From Tetrapyrgos nigripes (taxonomy: Eukaryota > Basidiomycota > Agaricomycetes > Agaricales > Campanellaceae): a DNA stretch of 64,000 nucleotides. The first letter of the stretch is position 1, and every line of letters starts with the position of its first letter. Positions 10,513-23,178 of this stretch are shown piece after piece. The notes under the pieces were generated by a model. That model was not told the DNA's origin and searched no databases. It saw nothing but the letters and a program-made list of their open reading frames with translations. The translations under genes were made by a program, and so were the position numbers. Location: NCBI GenBank assembly GCA_013368315.1, contig JAACJM010000101.1, positions 186,001 to 250,000 of the forward strand. The letters are read 5' to 3'.

Positions 10513-13500
10513 TCAACCATCATTGATTTCTTCCCAATAGTATGATCCTTTCCCCAATTTAAATGTCTGGATATTCTCCTTGCTCTGCATCCTCAGGGAA
10601 TGTGGTTCAGCTTCCAATTTGGCTAGCAGTCTTTTGCTTCTCCTGGTATCCAGTAGGTTTGATTGTCTGAAAAAGAAATTTGAGGCATTTGGCTTGAAGG
10701 TGAACACAAATGGTATCTTACATATTGAAATGTATTCCAGCCTCTGGTTCCAATGGTGGAACTTTGATAGCATTGTCAAGGAACTGGCTCATTATCTCTG
10801 CAGCTACCAGAGGCAGCATTCTGGGATCCAAAATTTCTTGAATTTGATCTGGTTGACAGCCACTCACAACCACAAGAAGAATAACTCCAATAACATAGAC
10901 ACCACTGACTGTCAGATCTGGAAGATCAGTGTGATACTTTAAGAAAATCCTGTCAAGAAGTGAAGTATACACAGAAAATTCAGAGTACTCACATGGACTT
11001 CAACCTTCCATTCACGAAAAGCAGGATAAAAATCATGGACATTTTGTGATCCATAATTGATCCAAGACTTCATAATCTAGCATGAACTTAATCTACTGTT
11101 TGGTCTGAGAGTATGCTGTAAATACTTACTTTAAGAATGTCTCGATAAGGGCTTTGAGCACCATAATTCTTGAATGCTGTAGTGTATATCTCAATATTGT
11201 GTGAAGTGAGATCTGCAGTACCAACAATCCAATGATCATCCACAAACATTGGAAGCACAATCCCTTTTGGAGATTTATCAGCCCATAGCTAGATGAATAT
11301 AATCAGTGATATTTCCAGAAGTCATGTCAAGAAATATTACACCACAGCTTTCACCCATTTCATAAAGCATTTTGTGCTGATCCTTTGATGCTGCCAACTC
11401 ATTCCTTTTGTACCTGTCTATAGCTGGCAAGATGTAGAGTCCAAGTTGTTGGCCCGCTTTGCGGTAATAAATAGAGAAGTATGCATCTATAATGTGACCA
11501 TCCACTTGAGTGTTCCTGAGATTCTGGATATCTTGTTCCTCAAGAAATGTTGACCCAAGTGTCTTATCCTGATATAGACCAAGTCAGTGATTGAATTTAT
11601 GACCGCAGAATATATCAAGTGACCTGATCTTGCCATAATGTTTCCATTGTTTGAAAATCATGTCTTACACCAGACAGTTCTTGGAGATCTTTGAGCTGAG
11701 AATGCACAGAAACAATTGTCTCAGAACCATGGCTACAAAACAAAGAATGTTGTACTAACCTTGGTATCTTCAACATCCATTCTATCCTTCACTACATCCA
11801 CAACCGATGCGCCTGCTGCAAATCATTGCAATGAGAATATGATGTTTCAGTAAGAGATTAAAAACAGCACCTATCTCAAACTCGCATGCAGTCCTATTAT
11901 TGCTCCATACTGCTTTCTCAGCTGCTGATAATTCCCGAACATTTGCTCTCTCTACAAAGCCCGCTTCTTCTACATTCAAAACCACATTCATCATCTTCTG
12001 AGCATCATCAAACTGCCGCTCCTGGAACTTTTGTTGTGCTAGTGCCCCTCCTTTTAGTATATACACTACTGAGTGTGTGGAATATCCTGCAGGACACTCT
12101 GGCTCTGAGCCATACAGCAACCGCTCTGCCCCTGCTTTATTGTACTGGCTGTAACCCTGCTTGATCATGCTGTCATAAGTGAAGACAGCAGAATTACGAG
12201 TTGGCGTTGCAACAAGACTATGGCAAATGAAATGAGTCTGATTTGAAAAGATTCGGCTAGCCATCTCATAGACCATCCCATGCAGCTCTCCATCCCGTTT
12301 TGTCTTGGGATAAAGCAACTTTGGATAGTCCCAATTAGGTGGCGCCTTTCCATGCTTGGCTGCTGATTCAATGATCAACACAACTGGAATGGATATCCAG
12401 AATTCCATCTCCAAAGCTCCTGCAGGACAAAAGTAAATGTGCTCCTCTCCAACGTTTTTGTTCCGCCAGCAGTATCCATATGGGTCTGTCTTCATAGCCT
12501 TCTGAAGCTGAGTAAGCTGCTGCATCCAATCTTTGATTTTTTTATTATAGCGATGATTGTCCTGGACAAACGGCCCACTCGGAATATGTTGAATTCGTGG
12601 TTTTTCAATCCTGTAGTGTGTATTGTTTGAAGTTTCACAGCTCCAGAGAGTCTGTTTCACTGCAGCAAAAAACTGGCTGTAGGAAGATGAAGATCGTGAT
12701 TGGGCTATCACAGAATTATACCAGCTCTATAATTACTGTCATCAGAAACCTTGTGTACATATATAAGCAGTGAGATCATACCCAGGGAGACTGATACTCA
12801 TGTATGCCATAATCTAGCAAGCTGTTCTCAGATAAATACACTCGGAAGTTGTCTCGCAGTGTTTCCAATTGTTTTGCATGACCATGATCAGAGCCTTGAA
12901 ATGCAGAGACTGGCCACTGTCTCTGTGCATGTAGTATGGCATGCAGCCGAAAGGCATGGGAAGGGGAATCACTTTGTGACTCAACAGCAGCAAGGGTGGA
13001 AAAGTCTTGCCAGGCTTGAGGATGAAGTAGAAAGGCACTAGACAGTGCATGAAGACTTGCATCAAGCCAGCAAGAATTCTGATTCCAAGGAAAAGATGGA
13101 AGTTCCTTGACCTGCTTGATGTCAACAGTGTGACCCAGGAAGGCTGGCAATGGTTGAGACTTGGAGGGGGAAGTGACAAGGCTGATTTGGCTAGCAGGAA
13201 ATTGGGTGTGTTTTGAAGAAGTCTGTCTAGTCTTCTTAGAAGGAGTGGCAGGATCCATTTCAGATGGATCTGCAAAGGCAGTTTTGCGCTTTCTAGTTCC
13301 AGCTCGCAGATCTGCTTGAGTGTCTGGCCCTCTGCCCTCCTTCATGGTGGTTTGGTTTCGCTTGAACGGGGAAGAGACAGGATGTGTGGGTTTGGACTGA
13401 GTTGGAACAGGAAGATAGGATGTAATGAGCTGTTGTTTTTGATGTTTAGATGTACCATATCGGATTGGCATACCATCTGCAGTAATGGTAAATATCCTGA

Positions 13501-16229
13501 AAAAGTCCAGAAGATAGAAATACATACATGAAGCTACATCATGCAAATTGTGGTGATACTTTTCCACCTGAACTAGTCCTTCAAAACCTGCAACTAAATC
13601 ATTGCTTTTCCCCGCAATTTGGTAGATGATGGGATGCAGTGCCTCTTCACCATTTGTCGTACTTGGAAGTCTAGCAGCAAGATTTGGATCCATTGTTCTG
13701 CATGCAGGAAATATCATCCTGGCATGCTCTGGGGCTTGCCACCAATCAAGCCAAGGTGTTACTTTGGGCCATCTCTGACGAATTGTTGCAATTGTGGTCT
13801 TGTACTGGTCTTCATCGTTGGTTGTTCGGAGCATTTGGCATAGTTCTTTGAAGGTGGCCTTGGTATCAGATGATACAACCTCTCCAATACGTGCGACACG
13901 AGTGACTGATTTATCATAATGATACTCGCAACCTTTTAACAAGGTTTGTGCAGCCTGCCGAAGCTCTTCAATAGACCGCCGTCCATTTTCAACCTGGAAT
14001 AGGAAATCACAAAATGCAATCACAAATCCCTGGCGCTGAGCATCACTAAAGTCCACGACCTGTGTTGGACTTCAGCTATCATACTATATTAAAATAGTGG
14101 ATATCACTTACCATAGCAAACATTACATCTGTAATCTCTATGTTCTTTGCTAATGCCCCCTCAGCAATACTCTGGAACACAGCAATGAAATGATATTTAT
14201 AGTGCTCTGTTGTAGCACCATCTGCAAAGCTGAACATTCCAGGAACCCAAAGATTGGCAACAGGGGAAAATGCGGAAGTGATGATCAGGATTGCATTTGG
14301 AGCAGACCAGAATTTATGTGCGCCATCAGTGAGAAGCCCCTCCAATGGTGCCAGACGAAGTGTGAGTGCATCTTTTGGCAGGAGCTGGTCTCGCTGCCAG
14401 TCTGTGTTGAAGGAAATGACAGTAATTGGTTCAAAACCAACAGTGCAGACATGCATATGAACATATCCTTCGTAGCGTTGCTTCCAGGCCTGGAACTGGG
14501 CAAGGAAAGTATGACCGTTTTCCAATTTCAAAGCACCTCGTATTTCACGCAAGCGGTATCTCCAAGATGCAGGGTTGTTTGCTGCATGAGCAATAGAAGC
14601 GGCTCCAGGCTTATATCCAGTTGCAGTCTTTTGGTCAACGAGAAGCTCCAGAGGTTTTTTGGTGGCATTGTTTTCAACAAGCTCTCCGATATTGGCTTCC
14701 TCTTTGGCAGTCAGATGTAGAACTCGGGAATGACGGCTATGTGTATGGGGCAGCCCATTGATATATCTGTATCTTTGGGTGCTCCTTTCACCATCCACTC
14801 GTCCCCAGGTGATGATATATGCAATGGAAGGGCACTTCACATGGGAAAGAGAGGCACCACATGAGCACTGGCAGTTTGTAAGCTGCCATGAGATATCCTT
14901 GTGTGTCTGTGGCCGTGTGATAACCTTGCAAGATTCTTGAGTGCACTGAAACACCCCCAAGCATCTGCGCACACTCTCCCATCCACCTCCAACAGTATCA
15001 GCATCATAAGAACCTTTGCGGTTGCTTCCACCACTATTTGAACAGGCCCAATGCACCATGAGTTTCTTGGTGGCTTCATATTGTGCATGAGTACAGTCAA
15101 GGGCAAAGACACCATTGGGCCAGCCGTTCCATTCCATGTGATCCAGAGAAGTGAACATAGCATCAGCATCTCGGTTTTGTCGACATTCACGAACAGGTTG
15201 TGGATTCAAAGGAATGAATGCAGTCAATTTTGCTGGGTTGGTGAGGTCAATTGGTGCCCATGTGAATGTTGGTCCTGATTTAGTAGCGATTGGGTTGTGC
15301 TGGACAACAGGTGGTATGTTTTGTTTGTGTGGCTGACCAACCATATCTCCTAAAATTTTTAGCATTCAAGTCTTTCCTGTCAAGGAGAAAATGACTACAT
15401 ACTATGTGGTGGGACTGTTTTTGGGGGCTCTCGTGATGCAGGATTGGTATTGGAACCTTGCACATTTACACTGTCTATATAACATATAATATGTGCAATG
15501 ATCAGTGACTATTCAAATGGAAATTACTCTAGATTGAGACATACGAGGCTCTGGAGGATTGATAATAGGCTTTTGTGAAATGATATTGGATGAATTTGGT
15601 GGATTAATAACTGGATTTTGAGAACTGGTGTGGATTGTGCTTGGGTTGACAATGGGATTTTGAGTTGAGGTAAAAAGTCCTGATTTTACAACATGAGTGT
15701 ATGATAACTTGATTATTTTGTACAGAAAATACATACCTCGAGGATACAGTTGAAGCTGTACAACATCAGTATGCATGGCCTCTAAGGACAGCTTGATGGG
15801 CTGGGAATCTTGACTTGATTGTTGCAATGCATTGGCACTGACACTAGTAGGAACTAGTTCAAAAGCCACAAGTTTCCCTGATTATCCATAGTTATTTTTG
15901 TAGGCCAAAAGTTTTGATGTTTACAAACCATTTTGGTACATTGGTATCTTGTGCATTTGAGGGTGAAGAATATCATTATTAGCTAGAATTATTTAAGTAA
16001 GTCAATATATGAGTATAAATGTAATGTCATAGTTCTCACAAGAGTGTGTAGTATTACTGCTGTCACTGGTGAAATGTGTAGGCAGAGAAGATGACCCTGA
16101 GCGAGCTTCTATAACCATGTTTGAATCTATTGGCGCACAGAGTCAAAAATTTTAACACATCTACATACCATTTTGTATACTCGCTCTCGGATCCCAGTCA
16201 GTCGCATTTAATATACGGCTCAGGTCCAT
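10513..16229 (-). CDS. MULE transposase with two protease-like domains
   Basis: About 15 exons splice to roughly 1,650 residues, starting at MDLSRIL (16229). Order: a disordered Ser/Pro/Asn-rich N-terminus with NPxxNP repeats (1-180); a GCM/WRKY-like Cys/His region (about 275-400, ending LPHTHSRHS); the DDE core with D525 in LLTDGAH, D599 in VVDFSDAQ and a candidate E near 708 in APEHAR; a basic linker; a USP-like domain with the Cys box NQNSCWLDASLHAL (C about 908), FWISIPVVLIIE and the His box HFICHSL; then an Ulp1-like domain (GHIIDAYF.., LPMFVDDHWIVGTADL, SGVYVIGV). The intron before the DDE second Asp is in phase 0 and the models stay open. Where Ulp1 proteases carry the catalytic Cys before Gly-Val, a Ser appears to stand here, so this domain may be inactive. 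The last intron placements are uncertain. It should bind the element ends and move it in the nucleus. Confidence 0.8.
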
Positions 16230-16799
16230 ATTGCGCACACAGAACCTGTAGACATTTGAATATACATAGATGTGTAAAGCTATAGGTAACGCTAACTAGG
16301 ACCTGCACAGTAGATTTTTGCAAAAGCGGCACAGACTTTGTCTTTTTCGGGGGGGCGAGTGAAAGCAGCACAACTACGTTTAAAAGCCTATTATATACTG
16401 CGGCTGAATGCCATCAATTTGGACGCTTAACGTAGCCCCGAATACGTTGCGCAGCGCAGAGAGAAACTGAAAATCAAAATCAAAATAACATAGGTTACTC
16501 CTGAGCATCGGGGGGTACAACGTCCGCATATTGATTGGGCAAATTGAAATAATATTAGTACTTAAGGTCTACATACTTTCTACTACACTTAGAATACAAC
16601 TTACCTATCCAGCCGCTATACGAAAACCACAAGGAGTTGCGATCGACGGCTCAAACAAGCTCAACGTGGCTCGAGACCGAAGATCGGCGGCGTGCCTGAG
16701 CTGGGGCTCGGCTAAATCTGATGACACATCGGTGGCACGCTGACACGGCACTGGCACGGTGGTGGCACGCTGGTGCGACACGGTAAATTCTCGCCCCCG

Positions 16800-16808
16800 C
16801 CTATCCGT
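16800..16808 (+). repeat. Right 9-bp target duplication
   Basis: CCTATCCGT directly after the right end of the element; it differs from the left copy at one position. Exon 3 of the esterase gene resumes at 16809. Confidence 0.85.
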
Positions 16809-17671
16809 TCCGTTATTCGACTATGCTATTGGAGGAGGTATGTCTTTGCTTCTCTCGTAGATTTTAGACGATGAAATGTATATTTACGGATTTATTTTAG
16901 CGACTACCTCTCGAGAACTTGTCCAAGGTTTAACTGGTCCAGGTTCATCCATTGCCGTTCCATCCATCGACGAACAAGTTGCTCGCTTCCTCGCTTCACC
17001 TCCTGACCATCTCTCCTCAAACTCCTCTCATGAAAACGCTCGACCCCTATTCTTCCTCTTAGGAGGAGGAAATGACGTCCTCTTCAATCCCAACATTACG
17101 GCTTCACGTTCAGTACAAGTACTGCTGCGTTTGAAAGATCAGCTTCAGGTAGCCTATCCGGAAGGAGATTTCGTGTTTTTGGATTATCCAAACTTTGCGA
17201 GGATTCCTTATAGCTTTTACCTCTCTGCTAATGGTGGTTCGAGCGATGGAGTAAGTGCGAGTATCAGTAAGAGAGTGCTGGCGACGTTCTTTCGCGAGCT
17301 GAAGGCCTTATACGAGGATGTGATGCTTGATGGGATTCGCAGCAGCACTGGTGGTCTGAACAATATGCGATTTGTAGATATTATGCCGTTGTTCGAGGAA
17401 TTCGATTATTATGGGGAGCCAGAGCAGTATGGCATGGATCCGTTCGGAGCGTATGGTAGCTGTTTGGTTGGAGTCTATCAGGAAACGGGGTCGGACAATG
17501 TGACGGTTTGTGAAAGTCCGGATCGGATGGCGTTTTGGGATGAATATCAGTGAGTTATTTTTTTTCGTCATTTATTCATCGAGTTGCACCTTCTCATTTA
17601 CATTCAACAGCCCAACGACGCACGCACATTCGTGGGTTGCGAGGAGAGTTCTCGATGTACTTGGTTTCTAG

Positions 17672-18136
17672 GTTGACGTCGCAGAGGCTTTGATCGGCGT
17701 TTAGTACTGCACTAATTCTTGATACTGATCTGCGGACTACGAAGACGTTGTATTCAGCCAATAGTAACTGTACAATCAAGAATTTGTCAGCGGGAGTCGC
17801 AGTCTGGCTTAATGCCATCCGTCAGGCTCGCCAACAAACGAAGGCACTTGGCATCGCTGTTAATGGGTTGACGTTTTTTCGTGTAATTGAAAATCCTGAA
17901 GTGAAGGTCGACTTGTTGGGCCATCTCTCCCCGTTGAGTCACGTTTAAGGTAAGATGTCGGATCGTTTCTTCTTGGCCCTAGAATTCCAAAAATCTGCAA
18001 ATTGCCAAGAATATATGTAGGTCCGTGGCTGCATATATTGACGTCGGTGACCGGTGATCGGAGGATACATGTGAACCCCGCTCGGCTCAGCCAGACTTGC
18101 AAGTTACCGTGTCAAGTTACCCTGAGTTACCGAGAG
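17672..18136. other. Spacer between GDSL copies
   Basis: No gene is visible. The last 60 bases resemble the promoter of copy 1. Short open frames on both strands have no family resemblance. Confidence 0.4.
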
Positions 18137-18147
18137 TATAAAAGGGG
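18137..18147 (+). promoter_or_regulatory. TATA box, GDSL copy 2
   Basis: TATAAAAGGGG about 95 bp upstream of the ATG at 18232, matching the box of copy 1 at 7819. Confidence 0.6.
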
Positions 18148-18231
18148 CCTTGCTCTGTAAAAGGATTGTTTGACGTCCCTTTCTTACCCCCAAGACCTCG
18201 CAAGTGCTCTCTTGTCGAGCCTACCTCTAAG

Positions 18232-19449
18232 ATGCTTTCTGACTCAAGAACTATCAAGGCGCTCATTCTAACCTCGAGCTTGAGTGTATATGGGGCGTCA
18301 TTACAACCTGCTGGTAATTATTCTGCCGTAGTGGCTTTCGGAGATTCCTTCACGGATAATGGTGAGCAATTAATCTCTCATAGTCTCTCATAGTCATCAA
18401 AATGCATTTTCGTATTCAACGTTGTTCTCATTTATCTCATATTAAGGAGGAGGAGCTTGGGTGATCTCGAATCACACTTGGCCCGCTCATCCGGGGTAGT
18501 AAGTCAAACTCGCCCCTTGCTCATATCTTTTCTGGTGTAAACAATGCACTGCGTTTGCGTAGTGATCAAGGTCGATTCTCTAACGGACCTGTGTGGGTGG
18601 AATACGTCGCTGGTAATCTATCGGTCCCCCTGTATGATTATGCTGTTGGAGGAGGTACGCGTTTATTCTTACGTCTTCTCCATATGTTTAGCTAAATATC
18701 TATTCATCAATTCCAGCGACTACTTCTGCCGAAGTTGTGCAAGGCTTCACCGGTCCAGATTCTTCCATTCCCGTTCCCTCCATCGACGAACAAGTCGCTC
18801 AGTTCCTCTCTGCACCTCCTCCCGCACTCCCTTCCAACTCCTCTAATAGCTCAACCACCCCCTCCCGACCCCTATTCTTCCTTCTAGGGGGTGTCAACGA
18901 CCTGCTTTTCAATCCGAACTCCACTGCTTCCCGTTCAGTACAGGAATTACTACGGTCAAAAGATCAGCTACAAGCAGCATATCCAGAGGGAGAATTTGTG
19001 CTCATGGATTACCCCAATCTTGCAAGGATACCTTACAGCTTCTACCTCACTGGAGCAAGTGCGAGTATGAGCAAGAGGGACTTGGCTACGTTCTCGAGAG
19101 AGCTGAAAGGATCATATGAAGATTTGATGCTTGATGGGATTCGTGGCAGCGGCAAGAACGTGCGATTCGTAGATTTGATTCCTCTCTTTGAAGACTTTGA
19201 CTATTATGGTGAGCCAAAGCAGTACGGAATCGATCCTCTGGGAGCATACAGTAGTTGTTTGGTTGGAGTTTATCAGGAAACGAATAACATTACCGTTTGT
19301 GAGAACGCGAACGGGATGGTATTTTGGGATGAGTATCAGTGAGTCTTGTCCACTTCGAATCTGTTCTTGGCTAAGATAGATTCATTAGTCCTACGACATA
19401 TGTGCATTCGTGGGTTGCGAAGAGGGTTTTGGATGTACTGGGCTTCTAG
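18232..19449 (+). CDS. GDSL/SGNH esterase copy 2 (CE16-like)
   Basis: Exons 18232-18361, 18447-18498, 18563-18654, 18717-19338 and 19389-19449 sum to 957 nt, giving 318 residues. The ATG starts MLSDSRTIKA, aligned with copy 1, and leads into a signal peptide. Catalytic blocks: AFGDSFTDNG (Ser about 40), RFSNGPVWVEYVAGNLSV and LYDYAVGGATT (typical of CE16 acetylesterases), LLGGVNDLLFN (oxyanion Asn), and WDEYHPTTYVHSW near the end (Asp and His). It is predicted to be secreted and to deacetylate plant cell-wall oligosaccharides; substrate is inferred from family resemblance. It is the intact tandem partner of the transposon-split copy 1 and could cover its loss. Confidence 0.88.
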
Positions 19450-20322
19450 ACGGCTGAGATTCGCTATCTATCAGTAAATTATTTTGCGTCTGATCAACTT
19501 CTGATGGCTATTTGACCTCGGCCGTGGTTGGTGGTGACGAATAATTTCAAGGCTTCGTCAAGGTCCATAGAAGTAATGATATCGATTTTGCCTAGCCCTG
19601 CGGACGTTCTCGGCCGGGGTTCAAGCTCCGCTTGAGAATTAAGTAATCTCCGCTTGTTTTCCAACGGCTATGATCTCTGCACTGCGGTAACAGACATTCT
19701 TACCATGAAGGGCTTGTCTTCTCCCACTTCATGTCTCTTTCGAAGCTGAAACTTGCTGGAACCGACCCGCCGGACATCCAGGCTTCAGCACGTCGATCAG
19801 CTGAGCTATAATCTCAGCGCTGGGTGCGTAAATCATCAGCAGCTTCTACCCCGGAAGGCAAGTGTTTACTCACCTCACCGTTTTTGCATCCAATCATAGG
19901 TCTGCGATCTCAGAAGGTTTAGGGTAACCTCAAGGAAAAAGCGCGACAAGACGATCGCTGGGAATGGTTTTAGGAATAAGGATGAAGAGGAGCACAAACG
20001 TTGGGAGGAGGAATCTTCGGAAAGCTGCACGCCAAATGTAGCAAGTCTATTTTGCTGTGATAGGCCGTTGATGCAGAGCATTATTCAGGGTCGACCTGTC
20101 AGGTCGGAACCGCCGCCACGATGTAGCCGGGAGCTGGAGATTTATAAATATCAGCAATACAGAAAACACCACCCCTTAGCTCTCTTTTCTCCGAGCTCCA
20201 CCTAGGACCGTCCTACCCAGTATTCCCATCCCTTTCTCTATACTGTTCTCTATAACTTACGACTTGACCCGTCCAGGTTCCTGCAGGTGGAAGCAACGAC
20301 GCCAGCAGGCCTTAACGACCGC
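19450..20322. other. Intergenic, no gene seen
   Basis: No supported gene. A weak A-box-like motif near 19797 was considered for a tRNA and rejected. The last 150 bases should hold the promoter of the MFS gene. Confidence 0.5.
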
Positions 20323-23178
20323 AATGTCCGAAAAACCTTTTGAAGAAAACCCTCACTCCAAGGCCTCTCTCGAGTCTTCTGGGCATGAAATTGGAGAGCT
20401 GCGTGATTTGACTATTGATCCTATAGCAGAGAAAAAGTTGAGGAGGAAATTGGACTTTCTGTGCGTTATGATCGTCGTTCTTCGTTTCCTTCACGTCGCT
20501 GACATATCTATGCCGTTCCTTCCTCTCTCCAAATCGGCAGTCTACTTCCTTTGGCTACCCTCTGCTACACGTTCTTCTTCCTAGACGTGAGTCATCTTTT
20601 CTCACTTTGGCGCTGGGCGCTGCGCCCATGTTCCTTAGGTGCCTCGCGCTAGCTCCTTCGGCTATTACTTACTGAGAGACTAATCTTGTCTTGTTCTGAT
20701 TACACCCTGTCAAATAACATACTGTCAATTCATGCATTAAACTCAAAAGCGCAGTGTGCGTTCAGGTCCCTTAATCTCACTGTGTTTGGACCCTATACTT
20801 ACACTTTTACGGTTTATTTCACCTAGAACATCGGAAATGCGAAATCTGCTGGGATGGATAAGGATATTGGTCTTCATACGTTTGACTGTGAGTTCAGGCA
20901 TTCGTCTCGGCTTCCTTTCATCACTAAACTTTAAATATCTGTATAGTCAACATTGGCACATGCCTTTTCTACGTTGTCTATCTCCTCACCGAGATTCCTT
21001 GTGTGTTGATGGTGAAGAGATTTGGGTTTTGGTTGTTACCTCTTTCGTACGTGACTCTTTCTCTTCTGGTTGACTGAGTCTCAATGTTGCGTTTCATTGT
21101 AGAATCGTCTGTTTTGGCGTTGTCACCCTCTCCTCCGCATTCATACACAACAGAACAGGTTTCTATCTTACTAGAATTTTTCTAGGGTTCTGTGAGGCTT
21201 TTCAGTTGCCTGGATTAAGGTACGTCTGTACTTGATTGTCTACAGTCCATCATTGATAGATTGATATTGTGCTTCTTTCCTGTGCTCGTCTTCTCTCATT
21301 CTGATGCGTCCGCATCACGTACTGCATCACATATCCTATCCCTCGTGTATCTCTCATACGCAATACTCACACGTGCATGCCTTCTATCAGCTATTTCCTC
21401 TCCCGATACTACCGCCGCTCAGAATTAACATCCCGAATTGGTACCTTTATGATCGTTGCTGGAGGAAGTGCGGGTGCTTTCGGTGGGTTACTTGCCGCGG
21501 GGTTGTTAGCTCGAGGGAAGATTGGGAGTAGGGAGAGTTGGCAAAATATTTTTTTGGTAGGTGAGTATGAATACTTACTTATTTTCGTTATTCGTCGCCA
21601 TCTTTCCTTGGGATTCCTGTGGGATCTGTGTTCTATAATAAAGACTAACCCACTTTCTTCAGAGGGAATCATAACGACCGGCATCGGCCTCATTCTCTTA
21701 TTCATCTTTCCCACTGATCCTGAACGCACTACGATGTTGACTGAGGAAGAAAGAGAGCTGGCGAAGAGAAGGATTTTTGTTGATCAGCCTGATGTACGTG
21801 TTTTCTGCCTCTAGCTTTCCATCTTCACCTTGATATCTGTCCGTGTCATTGACTGGACAGTCTCTCATCAATCTCCCGGCAAGTTTGATGGCTTCGACTG
21901 ATATCTGTGCTCGTGTAGATCAAGTACACCAAGGAAGCAATGTCAAAGGTGTTGATCAAGAGGGGAGCATTTAACGTTACTACGTTGTGTTGTACCTGGT
22001 TAGCAGTGTTCTCGTTCCACTTGGCCTGATACTAATACTGCCTGAACGGCATTGACAGGTTGTACATTGTGGGTACTGCTCCCATCTTCAAATCCAAAGT
22101 CTTTGCTGTTGATACTAATCAGAGACCTCGTTAGGCTTTCAACGTATCTGTCCAAGGCCTCGGAATCTTTCTGCCCTCTATCCTCCGTGTCAATTATCCC
22201 GAAGCTTCGTCGATTAGGATTCAGATTTTAGTGGTTCCTATATATATGTGAGCATCTCTGTCTATCTCTGTCTTATCCCACAGCTATGGCCCCTCGTCCT
22301 TGCCGTCTTTCGCTCTGGCTTTTCAAGCTGACTTTGTTTTTCCCATTTCGCTTTTAGAACCGCCTCAGTGGTAGCCCTCCTCGGAACGATTGGTTGCATC
22401 AAGTTCAAAGTCCATTGGGTTTTTTGTCTGACGGGCGCGCTTTTGAACATTATTGGATGTGTGTCTTTCCTTCCACCTTGGGAAACGGGAATGGTGCTAA
22501 TCCGATTGGTTTTGGATTCTATAGACAGTATCTGGACCGCCACAGATTCCTCTGCAGCCAAAGTACGATACGCTGCGTGTTTTTTGAATATGAGTGGGGG
22601 TTTCGTGAGTACTCATTCTGGCTCTAGCGACATATACGTTAGGAAACTAAATTGATTTCATTTTGCGAAAATGCAGCTCGGAGGCCCTGTCGTGCTAGGC
22701 TGGGCAGCATCCAATGCGTCTCCGGATACGATTAGGGCTATGGTTGGTGCTGTTGTGAGTGGAATTGGAGGGATTGGGTCGATTGCGGGAGTTTGGTACG
22801 TATCGTTCAAGTCTTCTTCTGTGTATTCCTCGACGTGGAATCGATTGAGCAGGGCTGATGAGTTTGAAATCAACTTCTTTCTTTCTACAGGGCATACGTC
22901 CAAACAGACGCCATCACTGGTTATCATAAAGGAAATGTGTTTAATCTTTCTATGGCTGCGACTTTGGTGGTTACGTGTATTGGGCTGTTCTTGTGGCAAC
23001 TGCAGGAGAATAGGAAGAGAGAGAGGGGGGAGAGGGACTACAGATTGCAGAAGGAGGATGTGGGGACGTGAGTGTCTTTCTTTCTGTGGATATTTTAGCG
23101 GTCTGACAGATTTCTTATTTTTCTTTCGGCGTTCTTAGACTGGGAAATCTTCATCCCTCGTTCCGGTTCATTTATTGA
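20323..23178 (+). CDS. MFS transporter, DAL5/TNA1-type (ACS family)
   Basis: A multi-intron gene starting MSEKPFEEN (20323) and ending FRFIY (stop 23176-23178). Spliced exons read in order: EKKLRRKLDFLLLPLATLCY, FFFLD, NIGNAKSAGM, a block reading FYVVYLLTEIPCVLM, RIFLGFCEAFQLPG, YFLSRYYRR, a glycine-rich helix, FPTDPERTTMLTEEE in the central loop, NVSVQGLGIFLPSILR, GTIGCIKFKVHW, and a C-terminal helix pair. This is the layout of the anion:cation symporter family (allantoate, nicotinate, vitamin or other organic anion permeases) with 12 membrane segments in the plasma membrane. Substrate cannot be told. The usual Arg after LD in helix 1 (LDRxNIGNA) appears absent at my splice junction, which may mean the intron end is one codon off. 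Confidence 0.8.

Larger units (their letters stand above)
8354..16799. mobile_element. 8.4-kb Mutator-like element (MULE)
   Basis: The left end starts CGGTATGTAGAATTTACCG and the right end, read inward, starts CGGGGGCGAGAATTTACCG. Both share AGAATTTACCGTGTCGC, followed by GTGCC-rich sequence. The flanking 9-bp duplications are CCTATCAGT and CCTATCCGT (one mismatch). Nine-bp duplications and a DDE transposase with about 74 and 109 residues between the acidic residues fit the Mutator superfamily. Cargo is a KOW-domain gene on + and the transposase gene on -, facing each other. KDZ-type elements of basidiomycetes have a similar gene style and are the main alternative name. Both genes can be read open, so the element may be autonomous. 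Confidence 0.88.
7928..17671 (+). pseudogene. GDSL esterase copy 1, split by transposon
   Basis: Exons 7928-8117, 8176-8227, 8291-8353 plus 16809-16837, 16901-17549 and 17611-17671 match the intact neighbour at 18232 exon for exon. Removing the 8,446-bp element and one 9-bp duplication gives an exon 3 of 92 nt, the same as the paralogue, and an open frame of 348 codons including the stop. Visible motifs are a signal peptide, AFGDSFSDNG (block I, catalytic Ser), LLGGGNDVLFN (block III) and DEYHPTTHAHSW (block V, Asp and His). The family is SGNH/GDSL hydrolase, close to CE16 acetylesterases that remove acetyl groups from plant polysaccharide fragments. The coding frame is otherwise undamaged, so the insertion is the only visible lesion. 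Confidence 0.85.

Noticed and set aside
19765..19815. tRNA-like A-box TAGCTCAGCTG (minus strand)
   Set aside because: No proper B-box or cloverleaf follows at the right distance.
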